64,000 nucleotides of DNA from positions 1 through 64,000 of the forward strand of contig NZ_JAHLQH010000032.1 in assembly GCF_018918325.1 (NCBI RefSeq), written 5' to 3'. Shown here piece after piece: positions 42,401 through 49,728 of this stretch (the first letter of the stretch is position 1; each line of letters starts with the position of its first letter). This stretch comes from Clostridium sp. MSJ-8. GTDB taxonomy: Bacteria > Bacillota > Clostridia > Clostridiales > Clostridiaceae. Both the position numbers and the translations under genes were made by a program. Under the pieces are notes generated by a model that made no database searches, was not told the DNA's origin, and saw only the letters and a list, made by a program, of their open reading frames with translations.

Positions 42401-43795
42401 GGAGATTATGATAGTCCTAGATCAGCTCAAACAAATATAACCTTCCGAGCAGAAACAATTAAAGCAGAAGGTAATGTTACTTATACATTTGAAGCTACTA
42501 ATGAAAGCGGAGAAAAAACAACTATTGGATCAGGAAGTAGTAATAAGGTAACATGGAAACCTAGCAAGGCAGGTAATTATGTTGTATCGGTAACTGCTAA
42601 AGATTCAAAAGGTCATACAGATAGAAAGACTATGAACTATAAGATTAATGATAAAGTTAGAATTTCAAAGTTTACATTGGATAAATCTAAAATAATAGTT
42701 GGAGAACCTGTTACATTATATGCAGAAGCTGAAGGTGGTACAGGAAAATATGATTTTTCTTTCTTTGTATGTAATATGGATGAAACTTCTTTTGGAGGAA
42801 TAAGTGGAGGTCAAACTTCAAATAGTTTTACATGGACTCCAACATATTCTGGAGATATTAAAATAGGAGCAAGTGTTAGGGATGAGAGTGGTAGTACAGC
42901 AGAATATATAATTCCAATTACAATAGAAAAGTGTGAAGTACAACCATTAAAAATCTATAATGTTTATTCAACAGATAAAAATATAGTTAAAAATAAAGAG
43001 TGCAATATAAATGTTATTATGTATCAACCAGGTGTTGGAACTGTTAAATATAATGCTTATGCAGTATATGAAGATGGAACAAAAGAAACAATAGTAACAA
43101 ATTATGATAATAACGTAATAAAATGGACTCCAAGTAAATCAGGCAATTGTATGGTATTTGTAAATGCTGAAGATTCTATAGGTCAAAAAGCATATTTACA
43201 AACAAACTTTAAAGTAGTAGATAAGGTAGAAAACCATGTTACTATCTACTATAATGGTTCTGAAAATACTAATATTCATTATAAGATAGGAAATGGAACA
43301 TGGACTACTGCACCTGGAGTTCCAATGATAAAAACTGATGAAATAGAAGGATATACTCATAAAATAACTATTCCATTAGGAGAAGAAACTAAGATCACAT
43401 GTTGCTTTAATGATGGAAAAGGTAATTGGGATAACAATAATAAAAATGATTATACTCTAGAAGCAGGAGATTATCTGATAGATAATGGAGAAGTTAATCA
43501 AGTAACATTACCAGATTCATTAGCAATAAATTATGCATGGTTAAGTAAAGGAACAATAACATTAGGGGAAAGCATAGATATTACGACAAAGGTATTATCT
43601 GCAAAGGGAGATTGCAAGTATACAATAGTTGCGATAAACCAAGATACAGGTAAATTTGAAGAAATAGCAAAAGAAGATAAAAGTTCAGTTTCTTCATGGA
43701 AACCAAGTGAAAAAGGTACATGGTATGTATATTTACTAGTTGAGGATGAAGGATATGGCAATGATGGCGGAATAATGAAGCTAATTGTTGAATAA
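39437..43795 (+). CDS. Secreted subtilase (S8) with starch-binding-like and Ig-like repeats
   Basis: A 1452-residue secreted serine protease. Signal peptide 1-35 (cleavage near VSA-DE) and a propeptide to about 150 precede the S8 domain with triad D203 (VVDGGFD), H231 (YDHGTFVTG) and S417 (NGTSFAAPHVAG) and oxyanion N329 (ASGNSS). The C-terminal two thirds holds three CBM25-like modules (about 487-575, 887-975 and 1267-1357; IYYKGYTNPYIHYG, CFNDGNGNWD). Between them are several Y_Y_Y/Ig-like repeats ending in WKPSKxGxYxVxVxAxD. The module type and the neighbouring amylases suggest it works while bound to starch; its protein target is unknown. No sortase signal is seen. Confidence 0.92.
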   Translation: MKKNQNVLKAIISVLVSLAIFVNLTLSIGITVSADEVNSSTKEQKTNEEKVVSKVTNPDQENIKESNGEKYVNNSILIFFKEDIKEENVDSVVKSINGTVVGQVSELNEYQVEVKESTLDELNKMTEDVMNNYSEYVDYACVDSISESASIEPNDPWGGDNEWNSEQPYGNNWGMEAIQAQEAWQYNNIFDESVNKVNVGVVDGGFDTTVEDFPDDYVKYTDSGVNLPYDHGTFVTGIIAAKANNNKGVTGLVWNPGKIYLASVASDSYGYLTLSGLSKGLVDVIDNGANVINCSFGGGNSNDSRVAAILMARMLKKGHDFVIVQASGNSSADADYSYWFAGIGDTELEIASKLYDVNEGDIKDRIIVVGAAELQQDGSYMQAEYSNGGKKVNICAPGSAIYSQAAQNNYYSANGTSFAAPHVAGIVELTWRANPKLTGAEVRDIVCDYNNTIYDVVDNPSSYYTTGDYRMANAKLSVESALKTRDDLVTIYYNSDSDINVSYVLDNQSWKNAKTIAMNDNEDNNGYSKSITIPIENAKYMLAKFGKNNNWDANNGSYYKLTPGAYTIDGGKINETVDKFATIKINNFITDEGTTTTAGDHVKLSTKVSNIVGNAQYKYTAIDEAGNEEVIKDYSSENEVTWFALKEGNYTLVASVKDDRGYVTTKKMNFTVTSRAKVVNYSINPSNVGEVGREVSMGVDTIGGKGRVKCLFIAQGGDYPYGQKDKYFSMSDYRYGAWTPDMTGTYRIYCDTEDEAGVHNRQYLFTYKVTEQGSNPIKFSALNTSKSSNIEVGEDILINFNYYGGLKSGENFIYTVITATNEDGTVEEISNNFYYSQILNSIKWAPTKSGKWTINIKLGDNTDKYKASEDITINVNEYKKNTQSDNTTTIYYKGYTNPYIHYGINNKWTSVPGVKMDTTNELSGYTHKYTIDLGDSDAVSVCFNDGNGNWDSKNGQNYTFGSGVYTYSNGKCEKIGDNSSDFAVSYFKGDYDSPRSAQTNITFRAETIKAEGNVTYTFEATNESGEKTTIGSGSSNKVTWKPSKAGNYVVSVTAKDSKGHTDRKTMNYKINDKVRISKFTLDKSKIIVGEPVTLYAEAEGGTGKYDFSFFVCNMDETSFGGISGGQTSNSFTWTPTYSGDIKIGASVRDESGSTAEYIIPITIEKCEVQPLKIYNVYSTDKNIVKNKECNINVIMYQPGVGTVKYNAYAVYEDGTKETIVTNYDNNVIKWTPSKSGNCMVFVNAEDSIGQKAYLQTNFKVVDKVENHVTIYYNGSENTNIHYKIGNGTWTTAPGVPMIKTDEIEGYTHKITIPLGEETKITCCFNDGKGNWDNNNKNDYTLEAGDYLIDNGEVNQVTLPDSLAINYAWLSKGTITLGESIDITTKVLSAKGDCKYTIVAINQDTGKFEEIAKEDKSSVSSWKPSEKGTWYVYLLVEDEGYGNDGGIMKLIVE

Positions 43796-43807
43796 TTATT
43801 AATTTAG

Positions 43808-43855
43808 TAGCCTTATAGTACAAAATTAATTTTTGTATTATAAGGCTATTGTATT
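43808..43855 (+). terminator. Terminator of the subtilase gene
   Basis: TAGCCTTATA pairs with TATAAGGCTA; inner GTACAAAA pairs with TTTTGTAT. The T tail (TTGTATTTT) is imperfect. Confidence 0.75.
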
Positions 43856-43974
43856 TTAAAGCTGTTAATAATATACTAGTTCTTCTTGTAAATATTAGAT
43901 ATTAGTATTATATTTATAGTGTAATTAATAGAGAAAATATTTTGTGCATTATTTTCTAAAAGGAGGAGAGAATT

Positions 43975-44547
43975 ATGATTATTACAATAGCAAGAGAATG
44001 TGGATGCAATGCAGATAAAATAGGTGAAGAATTATCTAATATATATAAGATACCTTGTTATAACAAGAAAGAAATTATAGATATAGCAAAGGAAAAAGGA
44101 GTATATGAAAGAAATCCTAACTTCTTCTCAGAGAATCCTGTTAACAGTTTTTTGTATGCAATTGCAGAAGGAGCACTTAATGATGATGTTTTAGAAATAC
44201 CATTAAAAGCATTAAGAGCAACTATAGGTACTCAAGATTGTATTCTTATTGGAAGATGTGGAAATTTTGCACTTAGAGATGAGAAAGATGTTTTTAGGGT
44301 ATTTATAAGTGGAGATATAGATAAAAGAATAAATAATATTATGAAGAAACATGATATTTCAAGAAAAGAAGCAGAAGAATTAGTGCATGAAATAGATAAA
44401 AAGAGAAGCGATTTTCATACCTATTATACTAAAGAAGTATGGGGATATGCAGGTAACTATGATTTATGTATTAATGAAAGTATGTATGGTGTTAAAGGAA
44501 CTGTTGACATTATTACGGAGCTAGTTGGAGGAAAAAAGTTTGATTAA
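43975..44547 (+). CDS. Cytidylate kinase-like family protein
   Basis: A 190-residue P-loop-type protein of the cytidylate-kinase-like group common in clostridia. The N-terminus (IITIARECGCNADKIGEELSN) replaces the usual GSGGxxIA loop, the middle has CILIGRCGNFAL, and VFRVFISGDIDKRINNIMKKHDIS resembles the lid and substrate region. True CMP kinases are longer (about 220) and end differently, so the substrate may not be CMP. A strong AGGAGGAG lies ahead of ATG. The next gene starts inside its end. Confidence 0.85.
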   Translation: MIITIARECGCNADKIGEELSNIYKIPCYNKKEIIDIAKEKGVYERNPNFFSENPVNSFLYAIAEGALNDDVLEIPLKALRATIGTQDCILIGRCGNFALRDEKDVFRVFISGDIDKRINNIMKKHDISRKEAEELVHEIDKKRSDFHTYYTKEVWGYAGNYDLCINESMYGVKGTVDIITELVGGKKFD

Positions 44548-45121
44548 AAAATGCGTACAATGCAATAAAGAATTTGACATAAGTAAAGGTGAAGAAAAGT
44601 TTTATAGAGATAAGAATCTAGAATTACCTAAACGTTGTAAGGAATGTAGAGAAAAAAACAAGAAAAGTATCACTTATAATAATAATTCGATAAATTCTAA
44701 TTATAAATCTAATAATAAGAAGAAAACTATTAATTCTAAGATTATTATTGCAGCTATAGCAACGATATTGTTAGTAATAGGCGGAATAATAAATGGATTT
44801 AATGAAAGTGGCAATATAAATTTTAATAATAACAAAAAAGAGTCTATTAGTTCGGAATATACATTTAGAAATGATGAATATCTAACACAACATTTTAACA
44901 AACATGGAGCAGAATTTGGTTATAGTACAAAAGAAGAGTATCAACAAGGGGCAAATGCTGTAATTAATTCTACTGAAGCATTACATAAAAAAGAAGCTGA
45001 AGACAATGATGATATATATTATATAGAAGAATCTAATGAATTTGTAGTTGTATCTACGGATGGGTATATTAGGACATATTTTAAACCTAATAGCGGTATA
45101 GATTATTATAATAGACAATAA
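44540..45121 (+). CDS. Zinc-ribbon membrane protein with polymorphic-toxin-like C-terminal domain
   Basis: A 193-residue protein in three parts. The first is a short treble-clef zinc ribbon (CVQC at 5-8, CKEC near 38-41) of the kind seen in many clostridial proteins. The second is one membrane helix (IIIAAIATILLVIGGIING, about 72-90). The third is a C-terminal domain, HFNKHGAEFGYSTKEEYQQGA then SNEFVVVSTDGYIRTYFKP. From memory this resembles RNase-like domains at the ends of polymorphic toxins, which often read HF-x-x-HG-x-EFG and NEF-x-VV-x-x-DG-x-IRTYFKP. TTG at 44540 is chosen because GGAGG lies 8 bases ahead. The start overlaps the preceding stop codon. Confidence 0.65.
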   Translation: MIKKCVQCNKEFDISKGEEKFYRDKNLELPKRCKECREKNKKSITYNNNSINSNYKSNNKKKTINSKIIIAAIATILLVIGGIINGFNESGNINFNNNKKESISSEYTFRNDEYLTQHFNKHGAEFGYSTKEEYQQGANAVINSTEALHKKEAEDNDDIYYIEESNEFVVVSTDGYIRTYFKPNSGIDYYNRQ

Positions 45122-45156
45122 ATAAAGAGAAAAAGCAAAAAAGTTAATGGAATATA

Positions 45157-45330
45157 TTGACAATTGGAAATAAATGTTATAAAGTATAAGAGTAGTAATT
45201 ATTAAATATATTGCAAACTAAGTTATCTAGAACAAAATCCTCAAGGTTACTATAAGGAACCGTGGATTTTGTTTGGCCATTATGACAGGTTTTAAAACTT
45301 GTTTTTAAGTCCTGTCAAGGCACTTTTTCT
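45157..45330 (+). ncRNA. Candidate structured RNA of unknown family
   Basis: TTGACA at 45157 with a plausible -10 (TAAAGT, 17-base spacing) leads into strong folds. AACAAAATCC (45231-45240) pairs perfectly with GGATTTTGTT (45264-45273), enclosing a GGTT/AACC stem. TGACAGG (45283-45289) pairs with CCTGTCA (45311-45317), and AAGGCACTTTTT follows, a possible terminator. No open reading frame is present. I cannot match it to a known riboswitch or RNA class. It may instead be a leader, or just the terminators of the preceding gene. Confidence 0.35.
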
Positions 45331-45336
45331 TTGCTT

Positions 45337-45430
45337 TACTCTATAGGCAGTATACTTTTGTATTGCTTAGGAACTATATTTGCAATATTCTTTCTTAGGC
45401 TTGAATTTTATATAATTTCCTATAGAGTAA
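45337..45430. repeat. Inverted pair of the dispersed post-terminator element
   Basis: TTACTCTATAGG (45337-45348) and CCTATAGAGTAA (45419-45430) are perfect inverted copies facing each other. The right one extends on the minus strand to TTACTCTATAGGAAATTATA, identical to 18166-18185. The element follows a hairpin on each strand. Confidence 0.5.
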
Positions 45431-45491
45431 AAAAGTGCTTTTGGCATAGAGAAAAAAGGTAAATGAGAGATTTTAAAAAAGCCAAAAGCAC
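45431..45491 (-). terminator. Terminator of the Spo0E-like gene (minus strand)
   Basis: GTGCTTTTGGC (45435-45445) and GCCAAAAGCAC (45481-45491) form a perfect 11-bp stem. Read on the minus strand the stem is followed by TTTTTT. The 35-base loop is long. Confidence 0.65.
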
Positions 45492-45516
45492 AATATAAAA
45501 TTATTTTTATAATAAA

Positions 45517-45744
45517 TTAAGCGGATATTTTATCATAAAAATAATTATTATCATAAAAATAGTCATTATAATAAATATTTTTGCGATGTTTTTTATACAT
45601 CCTATTTTGTAACAAAGTAATATAATTATCTAAGTCTTGTGATAAATATATCATAAGACAATTAGTTGGTTTCATAAATAATAATAAAAAATTTAACAAA
45701 TTTTTTCTGAATTTTATCTTATTTCTTAATTTTTTGTTTGTCAT
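45517..45744 (-). CDS. Spo0E-like aspartyl-phosphate phosphatase
   Basis: A 75-residue protein whose middle, LMIYLSQDLDNYITLLQNRM, carries the S-Q-x-L-D-x-x-I signature of Spo0E-family phosphatases. These small two-helix proteins dephosphorylate Spo0A and so delay sporulation. A first basic helix (KLRNKIKFRKNLLNFLLLF) precedes it as expected. The C-terminal tail (NIYYNDYFYDNNYFYD) is rich in Tyr, Asn and Asp and is unusual. ATG at 45744 is 6 bases from AGAGGTG; an in-frame GTG at 45753 lies inside that site and is unlikely. It is alone on the minus strand with its own terminator. Confidence 0.65.
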   Translation of the reverse strand: MTNKKLRNKIKFRKNLLNFLLLFMKPTNCLMIYLSQDLDNYITLLQNRMYKKHRKNIYYNDYFYDNNYFYDKISA

Positions 45745-46064
45745 TTTAAGCACCTCTATTCCAATTATGTAAATATTATACTAATATATTATATCATTCT
45801 TAGACAAAAGTAAAATATTTTCGTAAACCATTTTGTGACAAAAATACCTAAAAAGAATAAAAAATTATATTTTTTCACTAGTTTTTGAAATGAAAAAATG
45901 TAGAATAAAAAAATATAAGGTGGTAAAAATAAAGAATATCACTAAATAAAAATGTTATTTTTAGTTATGTTTAAATAATGAAAATGATTTTAGCTATAAA
46001 CTTGATAATATACAATATAAAAGGTAAAATTATTGTATATAATTTATGGATAAGGAGATTTTTT
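45745..46064. other. Divergent intergenic region
   Basis: About 320 bases of very AT-rich sequence between the Spo0E-like gene (minus) and the DUF896 gene (plus). It holds TTTTGTCTAA on the minus strand (45809-45800), one base away from a Spo0A box (TGTCGAA core), a TTTTGT-G-ACAAAA palindrome (45831-45843) and the promoter listed next. No further gene is supported. Confidence 0.4.
46002..46030 (+). promoter_or_regulatory. Probable promoter of DUF896-hprK-M18 genes
   Basis: TTGATA (46002-46007), 17 bases, TAAAAT (46025-46030), 35 bases before the DUF896 start codon. Confidence 0.5.
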
Positions 46065-46250
46065 ATGAACATAAGCAATATGGCAATAGAAGAAGTTGTA
46101 GAACATATAAACAGACTATATAAGAAAAGTCAAGAAGAGGGCTTAACAGAAGACGAGAAGACTTTTCAACAAGCGTTAAGACAGAGGTATATAGATAATG
46201 TTAAGAGAAACTTTAGAGCTCAACTAGAAGGAATTAAGCCAAACAGATAA
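46065..46250 (+). CDS. DUF896 family small protein (YnzC-like)
   Basis: A 61-residue helical protein with the family pattern: an N-terminal helix (MAIEEVVEHINRLYKKSQEEGLTEDE), the E-x-x-x-Q-x-x-LR-x-x-YI-x-x-[VF]-[KR] core (EKTFQQALRQRYIDNVKRNF) and a short tail (AQLEGIKP). Bacillus subtilis YnzC belongs here and its role is unclear. ATG at 46065 has AAGGAG 8 bases ahead; an open frame runs further upstream without a ribosome site. Followed by hprK after 21 bases. Confidence 0.9.
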   Translation: MNISNMAIEEVVEHINRLYKKSQEEGLTEDEKTFQQALRQRYIDNVKRNFRAQLEGIKPNR

Positions 46251-46271
46251 TTATATAGGGGTGGATTTTAT

Positions 46272-47180
46272 ATGTCAGTTACAATTGAAAAATTAATCGA
46301 AGATTTTGAATTAGAAGTATTAGTAGAAGGAGACATATCAAAAGAGATAACAATAAATGATATAAATAGGCCAGGATTACAACTTGCAGGATTCTATAAT
46401 TATTTTGAGCCTAAGAGAATTCAAGTTATGGGTAAGGCTGAACTTAGTTTTTTAAATGATATGCAGTTAGAACAACGTAAGAAGAGATTAGCCAAGTATT
46501 TTTCTAATGAGATGACTTGCGTTATAATAGCTAGAGGTCTTGAGGTACAAGATGAGTTTATAGAATTAGCAAGTAAACATAATTCACTAGTACTTAGAAG
46601 TAAATTATCAACAACTAAACTTATTAGTAAGCTTACTATGTATCTTGCATCTAAGTTAGCACCAGAGACTAGATTACATGGAGTTTTACTAGATGTATAT
46701 GGAATTGGAATATTAGTTACAGGTGAGAGTGGAATAGGTAAGAGTGAAACTGCATTAGAACTTATTAAGAGAGGACATAGATTAGTAACTGATGATGCAG
46801 TAGATATAAGAGAAATAGATGGAGAATTAATAGGAACATCTCCAGATATAACTATGGGTATGCTAGAAGTTAGAGGAATAGGAATTATAGATGTTTCAGC
46901 TCTATATGGTTTAAGCTCAACTATTCCTGAGAAATCAATATCATTTGTAATGCATTTTGAGCATTGGAAGGATGATGGAGATTATGATAGATTAGGTACA
47001 GATAATGAATATGTAGAGATATTAGGTGTTAAGGTTAAGAAGCTTACGTTACCAGTTAGAACTGGAAGAAATATTGCGGTGCTTATAGAAGCAGCAGCAG
47101 CTAATTATAGATATTCATTATTATCAGATACATCTCCTATAGAAATTATAGAGAGAAGAATAGATAATTCATTAAAATAA
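46272..47180 (+). CDS. hprK: HPr kinase/phosphorylase
   Basis: Phosphorylates Ser46 of HPr when glycolytic intermediates are high and reverses the reaction when phosphate is high. HPr-Ser-P then activates CcpA. The 302-residue protein shows an N-terminal MurF-like domain (1-130) and a C-terminal kinase domain with P-loop GESGIGKSETALEL (about 151-164), the HRLVTDDAV loop with the catalytic Asp, and the HprK signature LEVRGIGIIDV. It lies about 3.4 kb from the starch block whose promoters carry CcpA-type operators. ATG follows AGGGGTGG. Confidence 0.97.
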   Translation: MSVTIEKLIEDFELEVLVEGDISKEITINDINRPGLQLAGFYNYFEPKRIQVMGKAELSFLNDMQLEQRKKRLAKYFSNEMTCVIIARGLEVQDEFIELASKHNSLVLRSKLSTTKLISKLTMYLASKLAPETRLHGVLLDVYGIGILVTGESGIGKSETALELIKRGHRLVTDDAVDIREIDGELIGTSPDITMGMLEVRGIGIIDVSALYGLSSTIPEKSISFVMHFEHWKDDGDYDRLGTDNEYVEILGVKVKKLTLPVRTGRNIAVLIEAAAANYRYSLLSDTSPIEIIERRIDNSLK

Positions 47181-47199
47181 GAAAATGAGGCGATGTTTT

Positions 47200-48585
47200 A
47201 TGAAAGAAAAAGTAAAGAATGCATGGGAGAAATATGATGAAGCATCGATAAAGGATGTTTTTGATTTCTCAGAAGGATACAGAAAATTCATTTCTGATTG
47301 TAAGACAGAGAGAGAATGTGTTAGGGAATCTATAAGATTAGCAGAAGCTAAAGGCTATGTTAACTTACAAGATATTATTAAAAACAAAACACCATTAAAG
47401 CCAGGGGATAAGGTATATGCTGATAATATGGGAAAGGCAATAGCACTATTTCTTATAGGAACAGAAGATATAAGTAATGGTCTTAAGATATTAGGTGCAC
47501 ATATTGATTCACCTAGACTAGATCTTAAGCAAAATCCATTATATGAAGATACAGATATGGCTATGTTAGATACTCATTATTATGGTGGAATAAAAAAATA
47601 TCAATGGGTTACACTACCTCTAGCAATTCATGGTGTAGTTGCGAAGAAAGACGGAAGTGTTATAAACATTAATATAGGTGAATCAGATAATGATCCAGTT
47701 GTTGGAATAACTGATTTACTTATTCACTTGTCTCAAACTCAATTAGAGAAAAAGGCAAGAGTAGTTATAGAAGGTGAAGATTTAAATGTCTTAATAGGAA
47801 GCATTCCTCAGAAGACAGAAAAGAAAGATAAAGTAAAAGCAAACATACTAAACATACTAAAAGAAAAATATGATTTTGAAGAAGATGATTTCTTATCAGC
47901 AGAATTAGAAATTGTTCCTGCAGGAAAAGCAAGAGATTACGGTATAGACAGAAGTATGATAATGGGATATGGACAAGATGATAGAATATGTGCATATACA
48001 TCACTTATGGCTATGTTAGAAATGCAAAAATGTGATAAAACATGTGCATGTTTATTAGTAGATAAAGAAGAAATCGGTAGCGTTGGAGCTACAGGAATGC
48101 ATTCTAAATTCTTTGAGAATATGGTTGCAGAGTTAATTGATAGAACTGGAGAATATTCAGAGTTAAAATTAAGAAGAGCATTAACTAACTCTAAGATGTT
48201 ATCATCAGATGTAAGTGCTGCTTTTGACCCTAACTATCCTGCAGTAATGGAGAAGAAGAATTCTGCATATTTTGGTAGAGGTATTGTATTTAATAAGTAT
48301 ACAGGTTCAAGAGGAAAATCAGGTTCTAATGATGCTAATGCAGAATATATGGCTGAACTTAGAAGAATAATGGATGACAATGATGTATCATTCCAAACAG
48401 CAGAATTAGGTAAAGTTGATCAAGGTGGCGGTGGTACAATAGCTTATATAACTGCTAACTATAATATGAATGTAATTGATGCAGGTATAGCTATTCTTAA
48501 TATGCATTCACCTTGGGAGATATCAAGTAAAGTAGATATATATGAAACATATAGAGGATATATTGCATTCTTAAATGAAGCATAA
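47200..48585 (+). CDS. apeA: M18 family aminopeptidase
   Basis: A zinc aminopeptidase of the aspartyl aminopeptidase family (461 residues). Metal and catalytic residues follow the M18 order: His in LGAHIDSPRLDLK, Asp in GQDDRICAYTS, the Glu pair in VDKEEIGSVGATG, Asp in MLSSDVSAAFDP and His in LNMHSPWEI. This is the longer clostridial form with KKYQWVTLPLAIHG. ATG at 47200 is chosen over ATG at 47185 because GAGG lies between them at a suitable distance. It is close behind hprK and probably shares its transcript. Confidence 0.93.
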   Translation: MKEKVKNAWEKYDEASIKDVFDFSEGYRKFISDCKTERECVRESIRLAEAKGYVNLQDIIKNKTPLKPGDKVYADNMGKAIALFLIGTEDISNGLKILGAHIDSPRLDLKQNPLYEDTDMAMLDTHYYGGIKKYQWVTLPLAIHGVVAKKDGSVININIGESDNDPVVGITDLLIHLSQTQLEKKARVVIEGEDLNVLIGSIPQKTEKKDKVKANILNILKEKYDFEEDDFLSAELEIVPAGKARDYGIDRSMIMGYGQDDRICAYTSLMAMLEMQKCDKTCACLLVDKEEIGSVGATGMHSKFFENMVAELIDRTGEYSELKLRRALTNSKMLSSDVSAAFDPNYPAVMEKKNSAYFGRGIVFNKYTGSRGKSGSNDANAEYMAELRRIMDDNDVSFQTAELGKVDQGGGGTIAYITANYNMNVIDAGIAILNMHSPWEISSKVDIYETYRGYIAFLNEA

Positions 48586-48630
48586 TATCATTTTAAAATT
48601 TCAAATGAATTAGTTAATTATAAAAATACT

Positions 48631-48722
48631 TAAGGTCTTTTCTATGAAAATGTTGAAGTTATAATGAGTAATATTATCCAATAAATAACTTCAACACGGT
48701 TATGGAAAAGACCTTATATTTT
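48631..48722. terminator. Long bidirectional-looking hairpin between convergent genes
   Basis: TAAGGTCTTTTC (48631-48642) pairs with GAAAAGACCTTA (48705-48716), and TGTTGAAGTTAT (48651-48662) with ATAACTTCAACA (48685-48696), both perfectly. It lies between two genes that end facing each other, so it could serve both. Confidence 0.75.
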
Positions 48723-48772
48723 ATAAAAGTATATATGATTGGTTGTGAATTTGACATAAAACTACATCTAAA

Positions 48773-49612
48773 TTACAGAAGCTTAGATTTGTAAAACTCA
48801 TAGAATTCATTAAAATATTCTATTGGATAAGGAATTTTACCTATATCACCATGTTTGGTGTCTGTTATAGAATTACCATGACAATCAGAACCACCAGTTA
48901 TTAATAGATTATTTTCTCTAGCTAATGCTACTAATCTTTTTTCATCATCTGGAGTGTTTTGATAATAAATAGCTTCCATTGCATCAAATCCTAAGTTCAT
49001 AAAGTCAGAAACAGGTGAATATTTTATTAGAACAGGATGTGCAAGAGATACTATACAATTATATTTTTTTAGTAGAGCTATGCCTTCTTCTGTTGGAATT
49101 CTACATACAGGTTCATAAGCAGGGCATCCTTTACCTATAAAATTATCAAAAATGTAATCTGTAGTATAATTATAGCCTTGAGCAATTATTTCAGCAGCAA
49201 TGTGAGGTCGTGCAATTATATTTTTGCTTCTTTTTCTTACATTGTCAAAATCTATATCTATATTGCAGTTGTTTTTTAATTTTTCTATCATAATCTTGGC
49301 TCTATTGAATCTTCTATTTTCTAATTCTTCTAAAAAACTAATAAGCTCAGGATTATTGTAATTATCATCAGTAAAATATCCAAGTATATGTATACTTTCT
49401 TCATTATATTCAGTAGAGAGTTCTATTCCTGGAATAAATGTTAAAGGTAAGATTTTGCTAACATTTATTGCTTCAGGTAAACCAGATACAGTATCATGAT
49501 CAGTTATTGCAAAAAATTCAACATCATTATTAAGTGCTCTGTTAATCATTTCAGTAGGTGTAAGTAATCCATCTGAGAAAGTTGTATGGTTATGTAAATC
49601 AGCTATAGCCAT
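48773..49612 (-). CDS. PHP domain phosphoesterase
   Basis: A 279-residue metal-dependent phosphoesterase of the PHP family, similar in layout to RNase AM/YciV-type proteins. Ligand motifs in order are DLHNHTTFSDG (H-x-H), FFAITDHDTVSG (DHD), FIPGIELSTEY (Glu), ARPHIA (His), VSLAHPVL (His) and GGSDCHG (D-x-H). It probably cleaves 3',5'-nucleotides or short RNA, by family analogy only. The minus-strand ATG at 49612 has AAAGGAG 10 bases ahead. It is divergent from pabA. Confidence 0.9.
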   Translation of the reverse strand: MAIADLHNHTTFSDGLLTPTEMINRALNNDVEFFAITDHDTVSGLPEAINVSKILPLTFIPGIELSTEYNEESIHILGYFTDDNYNNPELISFLEELENRRFNRAKIMIEKLKNNCNIDIDFDNVRKRSKNIIARPHIAAEIIAQGYNYTTDYIFDNFIGKGCPAYEPVCRIPTEEGIALLKKYNCIVSLAHPVLIKYSPVSDFMNLGFDAMEAIYYQNTPDDEKRLVALARENNLLITGGSDCHGNSITDTKHGDIGKIPYPIEYFNEFYEFYKSKLL

Positions 49613-49728
49613 ATGTAAATAACTCCTTTCATAAAAACAATATATTATATATTTTACTATAATAAAAAAGAATATACCAAATAAATGTGTTATAATCGTG
49701 TATGATAAAGATTGAAAGGAACATAAAT

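Noticed and set aside
45337-45491. Inverted repeats as a CRISPR array or IS element end
   Set aside because: No regularly spaced repeats, no spacers and no transposase; the repeats are explained by terminators and the dispersed element.
45978-46064. Upstream extension of the DUF896 gene
   Set aside because: The extra residues do not fit the family and lie over the promoter; AAGGAG marks ATG at 46065.
49613-49728. THF riboswitch before the folate operon
   Set aside because: The short gap between the PHP gene and pabA has no recognisable riboswitch core.
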